Positions 1 to 7,605 of a stretch of DNA of 12,872 nt are shown here, one piece after another. The stretch's first letter is position 1. The number at the start of each line of letters is the position of its first letter. This stretch comes from Toxoplasma gondii ME49 (taxonomy: Eukaryota > Apicomplexa > Conoidasida > Eucoccidiorida > Sarcocystidae), in assembly GCF_000006565.2 (NCBI RefSeq), contig NW_017383205.1, positions 1 through 12,872 of the forward strand. Reading direction: 5' to 3'. Under the pieces are notes generated by a model. That model did not search any database. It was given only the letters and a program-made list of their open reading frames with translations, and was not told the DNA's origin. A program made the translations under genes and the position numbers.

Positions 1-40
1 CCTGACGGACGCTCGATGGACTGCTCGGCTGATGGATCTA
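1..40 (-). CDS. Copy A exon 6, first 40 nt only
   Basis: The beginning of the Pro/Ser-rich terminal exon of copy A, cut by the window edge. The acceptor GTCTGGGCAG (AG at 42-41) is conserved with copy B. Two substitutions from copy B are visible in the 40 nt (positions 16 and 27), a higher density than in exons 4 and 5. The rest of the tail and its stop lie outside the window. Confidence 0.6.
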
Positions 41-533
41 CTGCCCAGACGAATCGACACAACACATGGTAGACGAAACTGAAACGATCCGCGTATCGTG
101 CGGCGTCGTGTGTGGTAGAATTACCTCCAGTGCCTGCTTCGAGTCAAGGAACTGAATAAAATCTTCTGGGCATCAGACAGTATCAGAGGCAGACGCGAGC
201 ACAATGCTGTCGTCGTGACTGTCGCAGTTGGACGAGAAACGTTTCGTCGCACCCTTGCTAGCATGAGTATATAGGACAGCACTCGACGAAGTCACAGCTC
301 ACACCACCCACTACAGAGGCCCAATCTCGACGACACACCGCCTGATGGGCAACGACAGGGAAATGGCTAGACTGAATCTTGTCTAATACCGACCCGTGTC
401 AACGACCTAGAAGAAACAGAAAGATGTAGAAAAATAGGAACTCTTCCGTGTTAAGTCGCGATTAGCTTCGTTGCTGATGTAGCTCAATGGTGGAGCCATC
501 TTCGGCATCACAAAGGGGCCAGCGGAGACTCAC

Positions 534-893
534 CAGTCGATCCGGATTCGCGCAGCGGTTCTGGGACTTGCCCCGATGCCGACGAGAGCAGGGTGCGAAG
601 CTCCTGTTCCAGGGCGTTCGCCTTATCCCTCAGATCTCGAGCCCTTTGCTGTTGAACCATAACTTCGGCACGGAAGACCTTTCTATCATTGTACGCCCAC
701 TCTCGCTGTGTGAGCGGCCCAGGTGAGGGATCGTTCTCTCGCACCATGCGAAGGGCGGCTTGCTGGGCAACATAAAAACATTCTCCATGGCTCCATGCGG
801 CTTCTATTATCCTTGCCTCTCTCCTTAAGTTCGAAATGGCAAGGTCCGCAAACGTAAGGTCAGGCGCCCGTGGTGCCGGCCTGGGTGGAAATC
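534..893 (-). CDS. Copy A exon 5: helical domain 4, intact
   Basis: A 360-nt symmetric exon with AG at 895-894 and donor CTG|GTGAGT at 533. It encodes the whole of domain 4, including the E-Q-E-L-R-T-L-L end of the last helix, then a Gly/Ser/Pro linker. The single difference from copy B inside the exon is position 609 (C here, A at 8171), which makes GAA here and TAA there. This intact version supports the exon being real coding sequence. Confidence 0.78.
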
Positions 894-1316
894 CTGCCAA
901 CACCGAGAACGTACCGATAAGGGTATACAGCACTGTCGGAGTGTCCCGAAGAGGTGCGCTGCGTATTGTCCAGCTCTGGCGTAGTCAAACCGCAGCCCAA
1001 AACGCGGTGTGCGCGTGTGTCTGCGCGGAGCTGAGGAAGAGATGTTGTGTCTCGGCCCCTTTCGCACAGACTACTCGCGATTAACCGTGCGCGAACCAAG
1101 CTGACGTCCACTTGTCACTATTCCGAACAATTGATGGACATTCGGTGGGATGTCACTCACTAATCTAAACAATTTCTGTTTCCACGAGACGGAGACATAG
1201 TGAAGCCTTTTTGCCAGGGCGGAGCATGATACCTGCGAATGAGATACAATGGCACATCGAGTTCTACAGGCTGGAGTGTCGGAGAATGCACTCCGTGGAC
1301 AGAATCACGAACTCAC

Positions 1317-1844
1317 CGCTTGAGACTCCTTCCGATTCATCACCTGGCAGATCAGTAGAGGAAGGAGGTCGATGAGTGGGCGTCTCCTGGGGGCTTCGTA
1401 GGAAGTCGCCCTCTGCTGGCGTCTGTGTGTCTAGATATCCGGCTCTGTTGCGCAACTCAGCAGCTTGTTGCGTGCGGTGTGCTCCCCAACGGTAGTACCT
1501 TTGCCGAGCCCGACGCAACCAGGACCGGACTTCAGCCACACTAGGACTCCGATTGTTCTCTTCCAGCATTCGATCGGCAATCCGTCCTCTCACGTAAACC
1601 TCGAGCGACCCCCATTTGGTGAGCATAGACTCCGCCTCTAGTCGCAGCTTGTCAGCTGCAAGTTTGGCGTAGGCAACATTCCCCCTTCCTGGAAGCGGAA
1701 CACTGCTCCCGAGCAGTGTACCCCTTAGTGAGCCCTCCAGGCGGGACATGGGCGACGCGCTGCTCACAGACGGGGCACTCGGGCCAGTAGCTGCGGTGCC
1801 CTCGCCTGCGTCTTGCCCCTGTTGACGTCCACGGCGGCGGCCGG
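1317..1844 (-). CDS. Copy A exon 4: linker plus helical domain 3
   Basis: Appears identical to copy B exon 4 over 528 nt, with the strong T-rich acceptor (AG at 1846-1845) and the GTGAGT donor at 1316. In phase it encodes the basic GRRRGRQQ stretch and domain 3. If exon 3 is spliced at its distal donor, the 1-nt deletion makes this exon read in the wrong frame and stop at 1766-1764. If the proximal donor at 2272 is used, the domain frame is restored. Confidence 0.78.
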
Positions 1845-2177
1845 CTGAAAACACAAAACAGCATCCGGCGCCACTGGTCGTTTCACTGACAGAGCCAAAT
1901 GGTATCGCCTTCGTCTTCCACTTTCTCAACAGTGGGCCCCACAGTCGACAGGTTCCTTTTTTCTCTCCTAGACACCCTTCGTTGAACGTCCCAGCATACC
2001 CGACATACGCGTCGGAGCGGGCGGCCGACATCTGGACGTCGCCGGATGCTCGCGTGTAGTGGATGTTCGAGCTGCGGTGCTGTGAAACGTTGTTAGCTGA
2101 CAAATACTGGAATTAGTGTGCATTGGTACTGTTTGTCAGGTTGCCGTCTTGCCGATTGAGAGCCGCAGGAAACGCAC

Positions 2178-2575
2178 CTCGTCGGCCTTGTGTAGTGTCC
2201 GATTTCGATGCTGGTTGGGGTGCTGTTTCCCTGGAGGAGGAGCCTCATCGGGATCCTGCTGCGTCAAGTCACCTGAGGCCAGACGGCCCTCCCATATATC
2301 TGCCTGGGCCCGAAGAGTCGCTGCTCTCTCTCTCCGGCGGGTCGCTTGTTTAGCGTGCACCCCCCTTGCGTGATTCCGCAACTGATGCAGAAGTGCATCA
2401 GGGGGATTTGGAGTGAGGCTGGTAGCCATGCGCTCCGCGACCAGTTGTTCGACATTCAAATCCTTGTTAGCCAACAGCTCCTCGAGCTCGTTCGCTTCCT
2501 TCCTCAGCGCGGCAACACCCAAACGCACGTACAATTGCATGGCCATTTTTGGGGGTGCACCGGCACTTGACGTAC
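2178..2575 (-). CDS. Copy A exon 3: helical domain 2, 1-nt deletion near its end
   Basis: 398 nt against 399 in copy B. The acceptor is TTGTGCCAG (AG at 2577-2576) and the donor GAG|GTGCGT is at 2177. The domain itself is intact. The plus strand reads GGAGCCTCAT where copy B reads GGAGCCCTCAT, so the last ~65 nt of the exon are read in another frame and join exon 4 out of phase. The region around the acceptor is a small divergence cluster: the residues just before the domain are PPKMAM here and PPGTAM in copy B. Confidence 0.7.
2271..2273 (-). other. Alternative phase-1 donor in exon 3 (CAG|GTGACT)
   Basis: A GT at 2272-2271 after CAG, 95 nt upstream of the preferred donor in copy A (9835-9834 in copy B). 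It has the same phase 1 as the main donor, so both forms would stay in frame with exon 4 in copy B. In copy A only this donor keeps frame, because the 1-nt deletion at about 2243-2246 would then be intronic. The +5 C makes it weaker than GTGCGT. Confidence 0.4.
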
Positions 2576-2931
2576 CTGGCACAAGGGCAGAAATCCACAC
2601 AATAAATGAGGGGTAATGGCAGCCTCAGATGAATTCACTGTACTACTTGCTCACCGTGTGTCTGGCAAAACACAGCAACCCATTAGGTGATGGCAAGACG
2701 GTGGCAACATCACGGCCACAACTAAACCCATTCACGGCACGCATGGCTATGTAGATTCAGCGTGTTCTGTTTTTCTTATGGGTCGAGTCCCCCCTCGAAA
2801 TGGACGGACGGACCTCACGCCTCTTCGGACAATGCCGACCAGAAACGCTACCCGTCTGTTGCCTCCGCCACACATGTGTGCCAACCCCAGTAGCACGATA
2901 AACGTTCCAGCGCGCTTGAGTCACAGATTAC

Positions 2932-3300
2932 CTGGTGCGGCTGCGTCGCCGCCAACCCGCGGGCCCTGATCGCTCGCTCCGGGTGTCAGCGAGGCGCCGC
3001 CTGGGACGTGCGAGAGATCGACGCCTGCTGCTAGCAGCTTTGCAGCAATTTCGCTTGCCATAGACTCCAGTCGTGCGGCCTCCCGCAGCCGTGCAACTGA
3101 TCGCATTCGAAACCGGTGTCTTGCACATGCCGTCCACTTCTGCACTCGTGAGAGAGTAGGACGGGAGGACTGATTTACGATGACACGCCCAACATTCCTC
3201 CTCACGTAGCGCTCCTCGTTCTCCCATTTCTCTCGCACCTCCATCGCCCGCCTCCTGAACTGCTCCATCGCAAGCTCTCCGAGTGTCAGGGTTCCACGGC
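2932..3300 (-). CDS. Copy A exon 2: helical domain 1
   Basis: Same length (369 nt), splice sites and deduced sequence as copy B exon 2, with AG at 3302-3301 and donor CAG|GTAATC at 2931. It encodes domain 1 and a Gly/Pro/Ala linker. If copy A is translated at all without exon 1, the methionines in the first helix of this domain are the first available in-frame starts. Such a product would lack the N-terminal hydrophobic region. Confidence 0.75.
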
Positions 3301-3712
3301 CTGACACCGTAACAATTCGGGCAAGGCCTAGTCCCCCGACAGCCGACCTCCCCGAAGCCGCCCCTCCCTCAGATCTGGGTGAGGCTGCGATACCTTGTCG
3401 GTGGGATCCTGTAAATCAACAGAGCACCACAGTTTACGGAAGAAGTCGACGTTGCCACCTCTACAATGTGGCAACCCCCCAGCGGTGCCATGCTGCGTCG
3501 GATATACCAACGGGTCACGCTGCGTCTGAGAGGCTGCTATGGGTAAGCATGACAACCTGATCCGAGACGGCCCCCGCAACCTTGACGCATTACACGCCAC
3601 GACGGCCTAAGCGAAGGGATTAAGAGAGGAACACGCTCTAGCATCGCCTGGTCCAGTCGCAGGGTTGTTGCTCAAAAGACTGCCCAACTGCGATTAGAGT
3701 TTTACAACTCAC

Positions 3713-4064
3713 TACGGTCGCTCGACTCCGGCGTGGGGCTGGAAACGGGTGGCACAGGCACAGAGCCCGTTGACGACGTGGAGGCAGGCGATTCCAGAGA
3801 CGTTGTTTCTTGACTCTGACTACCTGCCAGCGACTGCTGAAAAGCAGGCTTGTCCAGATCGCCATCATCCGGAGCACGCGCACCAAGAGCACCAAGAAAC
3901 GAGTTGGAGATCCCTACAAAGACGAGGGATGCCGTGCACAGAACTCGACACAGAGCGGAGGGTGCAGCATTCCAGCTGGTACTTGTCAGCCCGTACACGA
4001 CGGCGTGCAACAAGTAGGTCAAGCCGACGAGTGTCGTTCCCACGACAACCGGCCAAGCCACATT
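3713..4064 (-). CDS. Copy A exon 1: hydrophobic N-terminus without in-frame ATG
   Basis: It encodes the same two hydrophobic segments and Ser/Thr/Pro linker as copy B. At the start, copy A reads CGGCCAAATGTGG where copy B reads CGGCAAATGGTGG: one C gained and one G lost within a few bases. The only nearby ATG (4063-4061) therefore opens a different frame that ends after 14 codons. No other in-frame ATG exists in this exon, and an in-frame TGA lies upstream at 4106-4104. The next in-frame methionine is in exon 2, beyond the hydrophobic region. The donor GTGAGT at 3712 is conserved. Confidence 0.6.
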
Positions 4065-5819
4065 TGGCCGGTATAATGCCTTGTCCCACACACCCACATG
4101 CCATCATACGGAAATCCGGCCAGCCACCGAAGAAAACATGTAACCTGTATCGCTACAGATTGGGCACTGTGGGGACGGACGAAGAGTATATCTCAACAAC
4201 GAGCAAAGGGCAAAGTGCCCCGCTGGGAAGCCAAGGAAACAAGGGTGGTCGGTGGCCTTCAAGGCATAAGCCAGTCGGTTTGGATTCGTACGTATTAATG
4301 GTTGAATGGACGCCTTCCTTCTTCGACCACTGTGGCTTCCTAGCGAAGTCAAATGCGGATAATGCTTCAGGAGCGACGCACGGGCGGGCGTAGCTGACAA
4401 AAGCGTTAGCGGGCAACTGCTGCGCGAGACGCTGCGATGACATGCGGCGCGTCCTGAACCTGTGCGCACTGTCACGGCGGAGTACCGTCAAGCGACGTCA
4501 CGGTAGCGCTTAAGGCCACATTCACTGCCCAAGTGCAGACCGGTAGGAGGCCCTCTTTCTTGGAGGCGATGGGCTGCGCAGATGAGGTACAAGTAGACGT
4601 TGGGCACCGTCCCAGCTGTTCTTTTCGACTGGTGCCCAGAAACGCCAATTGAAATTATCTTCGCGTCAGCTATGCTGCCCCTATAAGGTCCAACGTGCAA
4701 TACAGTGTCACGTGTCACCCCTCAGGGACACCCCCATGTGATGCAGCGTTGTGTGTCAGGTGTTGGGGAGCATGAGTAGCAGTCGTGTTACGGTACGATA
4801 CCGCTCACGGCTGGTTCTCTCCTGTTGCCTCAACCCCAGTGCGACTTGACGTCGGTCACGTGGCCGCTCACTGTGGTGTAGGCCGCAAAATGACGAATGT
4901 TGCAATTCCATGTGTCCGGGCAGCGATGTTCCATACCGTGTGTTCCAGTCTGCCACGTTGCGTGATCCGCAGTGTGAGAACTTCACCATGTGTTCGTGAC
5001 GGTGCAAATTGTACAGCCAACGCTGGAGCGACGCGGTGCAGCGTGTGGCTCCAGAGCTCTACGTTTTAGGACCGCACAGATCTTATCGTCACCATGATCA
5101 ACTTCGTCAGTTATCTTCCTCCGAAGGTGCCTGTGGGCGCAACACAAATAGTGCCTCCAATTCTCCGCTTCAAGGCCTACGCAAGGGGTCTAATCATCGA
5201 GGACCGGAGGGTGCTCTTTTCCCCTGGCAACCGTCACTGCTCTGATCAAGCCACTGAGAAGAACACTGCGGAACAGTCTTTCGATCTGCCTACTCGGGCT
5301 GCTCCCGACTACTCCGAATATTGAGTTAGGTTTGCACATCTCCGCAGCGCATGTCACAGTTCCTGTTGACACCCACCCCCGCAGGTGCCTTAGATCCGAG
5401 GCTGATACACAGCGTGAGAGGGCTGTGAGACCCGTCAAATTCCTCGCCGTCCATTGGTGACTGGCATGAGCGACGACATGACGCTGACGCGTCTTGTGTT
5501 GCATACCAGTCAGCGCCAGCGGGGTGCGACTAGCGTGGCACACACACAGCGCCAACCGCGCACAGGGAAGGAGGCGACATTCGTTTTTCGTGCGGAGGTC
5601 TCGAAGCCTACCTTGAGATCACCATATGCATTTCGGCGCTCCAGTGCTTGCCGCACAACTGAGTGACAGGCAGGTCTCCGTTCACCCGCGCACCAGGGAG
5701 CGCGATGAACATTTGGCGGAACACTGCCGCCGTCACCATTGTCGAACGTCACAGGCACTCCTGTCCTCAAATTGCGAAGTGTTCGCTCGAGTGATGCAGC
5801 CACTTGGACGAGCATTCAC

Positions 5820-5857
5820 GAGTACTCATGCGCTGCGGAGGGGCGACATGAGTACTC
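5820..5857. repeat. Pair of GAGTACTC palindromes 30 bp apart
   Basis: GAGTACTC occurs at 5820-5827 and again at 5850-5857, each followed by a similar stretch (CATGCGCTGC, CCTGCGCCGCTGC). It looks like an imperfect ~20 bp direct repeat with a perfect palindromic core, spaced by about three helical turns. It lies about 1.75 kb upstream of copy A. Binding by a regulator is speculation. Confidence 0.4.
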
Positions 5858-5918
5858 CTGCGCCGCTGCAGGTCGGCTGTGTCGCAGGGTGCGGTAGGTC
5901 TAGGTGTCGGTGTAGTCG

Positions 5919-5936
5919 GCATGCGCAAATACGCAT
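5919..5936. repeat. Short inverted repeat ATGCG-N6-CGCAT
   Basis: ATGCG at 5921-5925 and CGCAT at 5932-5936 are separated by 6 nt; the left arm sits within GCATGCG. GCATGC-like cores are known binding elements of apicomplexan AP2 factors, but one copy in a long intergenic region is weak evidence. Confidence 0.3.
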
Positions 5937-6718
5937 GATCGATAACATCTATGTCGGCTTCATGGATATCTGCGGCATGTGCGCAGATCATTGTGTTGGC
6001 GTGAATACGGATCCTGGACGAGACTGTGGTATGACACTGGTAGGACGTGTTACGCTGCCAACTGGCCCAGCCCCACTCGAGAGCAAACAAGCGTATTCCC
6101 TTTCCTAGAGTCATTGGAGTCTTTTATCCATCGCACCACATACGAGAGGCGCGGCCATCAAGACCGAATGGAAAAGTGCATCTCCCCGACTCGATGTCTG
6201 TGGCACACGCGTTAAAGCTGGTTAACCCGGCGTGAGGCGCAAGGGCGAATAGTCACGGACCACCGCGACAAATGGCTCATCACGAACGGGAACAACAGAC
6301 CGGCGTCAGTCTGGCGTATACTCGCCCTTCTACCCATCCGCAAGCCAATGTAGAGAAATCGATAGACGTGTTTCTGCAAAGCATTAGATGAAGAAGACAC
6401 GTGTGTTCGGCGCACGCATGTACGTCATGGGGATGAGAGGACTAGTGACTAATGTGGCGATGCTGTTACGTGGAGCGGGCGGGAAAACACTGGCGACGTT
6501 ACATCGTCTCGTGTCCAACGCCGGCAACCGAACGGTCTGTCTTTCCAGGCAGCCTCGGTCACCATCTTCTATGTAGTCCGAAATCGAGGCGAGGATCCCG
6601 CATGATATGCATATCAGGATTTCGGGTCGACGCAGGTGTGTCGCATGCCAACCGCCTGCTCACATCCTTGTACCCGGCTCATCACTGATGCTCTGATTGC
6701 AGTGCATGAGACAAGGCA

Positions 6719-7605
6719 TCAGTGGGGATCTGGAGGGCGAAGCTGTCCACGCGGTTCTACACCTGGGTCACCTGCAGGCGCCGACGCAGGTGCTGACGGC
6801 TCCATGGAAGATGGTGGCTGGGATGGCGTTCCAGATGTAGTGCCCGCACTCGCGAGCGATCCCGAGGGGAAAGGGGGCTGCCGGACAAGAGGCGTGGCAG
6901 CGGCGGCCGCTGCGTGGCCGGGAGCTGCAGGTCCCCGCAGTGGGCGCTTCTTGAGCGGCAGAGACAAAGACGGAATGATGTCGCCGCCGCTCCCAGACGG
7001 TCTACCATGTGTCTCTGCTGGACTAGGCACTTGCGGTGGGCCTGAGGCCATTTGGGAGCTTGACGCCATGTGGCTCGCTGTTGACGTCAGCGCGAGACGC
7101 CCAAGCGGCTGGCGGTGTCCCGGTGGAGTTTTTTCGAGTCTGGCTGTATCAGACAGAAATTCAAGGAGCCGTCGCTTTTTGGGGTGGGGCGGTGTGGGGT
7201 CACCAAGGCCACGCTCGACGTCGGCGGGGTACGGAGGTGTTGTGGTGGGTACTGGCGTATATCGTTGCGGCAGCGGGCCGCCAGTTGCCGGTGGCGGATG
7301 TTCACGTGTTGATGACGATGGACCAGATCCTCTTTGGGAGCGTCTTGCAGCCGGCAAGTGCTGCTCAGGTGACGACGATCCAGGAGAAGGCCCGACAGCG
7401 ACAGGCGGATTGCTGGGGTCCCTTTGACGAGTCGCAATGTGCACCGCCGAGACTGGGGTCAACCAAAGGGGCAGCGCCGGAAGCATAGCACCGCCTCTGG
7501 ATGGGCCTTCGCCGGCGCTCTCGGCACTGCTATGATACAGGTGCTTCCGTTTCTGTTTCCTTTTTCCTGACGGACGCTCGACGGACTGCTCCGCTGATGG
7601 ATCTA
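6719..7605 (-). CDS. Copy B exon 6: Pro/Ser-rich basic C-terminal tail
   Basis: The terminal exon encodes residues 670-964 and the TGA at 6721-6719. The acceptor GTCTGGGCAG (AG at 7607-7606) fits phase 1. A more T-rich acceptor at 7645-7644 is out of phase and would hit a TAG within about 13 codons, so the boundary is the least certain of the model. The tail is rich in Pro, Ser, Gly and Ala and is probably disordered. It has basic clusters KRKQKRKH (684-691), KKRRLL (812-817) and KKRPLR (888-893), resembling nuclear localisation signals, and an alanine run (901-906). A Gly-rich open frame on the opposite strand is its shadow. In copy B this exon lies behind the premature stop. Confidence 0.6.

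Larger units (their letters stand above)
1..4064 (-). pseudogene. Gene copy A, 3' end outside window; start lost and frame broken in exon 3
   Basis: This is the paralogue of copy B with the same exon plan: 4064-3713, 3300-2932, 2575-2178, 1844-1317, 893-534 and a last exon entering the window at 40-1. Introns are 412, 356, 333, 423 and 493 bp, all phase 1. Two lesions separate it from an intact frame. The initiator is replaced by AAT because two 1-nt indels shift the ATG out of frame (4063-4061). A 1-nt deletion near 2243-2246 shifts the frame at the end of exon 3, so exon 4 would end at a TGA at 1766-1764. An upstream donor at 2272 could skip the deletion. Exon 5 is intact here, with GAA where copy B has TAA. 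The rest of the tail exon cannot be judged. It may be a pseudogene, an allele with altered splicing, or partly a sequencing artefact. Confidence 0.6.
4065..6718. other. Intergenic stretch between gene copies, no gene supported
   Basis: This 2.65 kb lies upstream of copy A's start and downstream of copy B's stop, so it should hold the promoter and 5' leader of A and the 3' UTR of B. Open frames up to about 160 codons occur on both strands. They have no recognisable domains, no supporting splice structure, and the ones testable against unit B change length or frame between copies. I see no tRNA, rRNA or simple-sequence array. Two small palindromic structures are listed separately. Confidence 0.6.
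1..7565. repeat. Tandem repeat unit A (~7.56 kb)
   Basis: The sequence from position 1 recurs from 7566 onward with only scattered changes, giving a period of 7561-7565 bp depending on local indels. The unit contains the 3' part of one gene's intron/exon structure at its left end, the five upstream exons of that gene up to about 4064, an intergenic stretch, and the last exon of the next gene copy (6719-7605). Unit boundaries are arbitrary because the array is cut at both window ends. Introns and non-coding flanks are as well conserved as exons, which points to a recent segmental duplication or ongoing homogenisation rather than selection on protein alone. Confidence 0.97.

Noticed and set aside
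477..546. tRNA-like signal: TGTAGCTCAATGGTGGAGC resembles an A box, with a GTCGATCC B-box-like stretch downstream
   Set aside because: No acceptor stem, anticodon stem or T stem can be paired around it. It overlaps the exon 5 donor and lies mostly in intron 5.
1184..1195. GAGACG-type motif, known from Toxoplasma promoters
   Set aside because: It is inside intron 4, is preceded by C rather than A/T, and 6-mers of this kind are expected by chance.
1264..2103. A single uninterrupted 279-codon gene
   Set aside because: Its first ~86 codons are intron read-through. A strong GTGTTTTCAG acceptor at 1846-1845 marks the real exon, and its phase matches the upstream exon.
2921..3307. Exon 2 as a free-standing small gene starting at MSGRG
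   Set aside because: The first codon is GTG, not ATG. It lies just upstream of a TCAG acceptor, and the frame runs through a perfect CAG|GTAATC donor to a stop three codons later.
3749..4393. Plus-strand 214-codon open frame
   Set aside because: It lies opposite exon 1, shortens to 182 codons with a different end in unit B, and shows no recognisable domain.
5626..6108. Plus-strand 160-codon open frame in the intergenic region
   Set aside because: It is His/Arg/Cys-mixed with no domain or splice context, overlapped by an equally long minus-strand frame, and its unit B counterpart is outside the window.
6636..7427. Plus-strand 263-codon Gly-rich open frame
   Set aside because: It is the complement of the Pro/Ser-rich tail exon. 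Such GC-rich sequence opens frames on both strands, and the minus-strand frame fits the splice phases.
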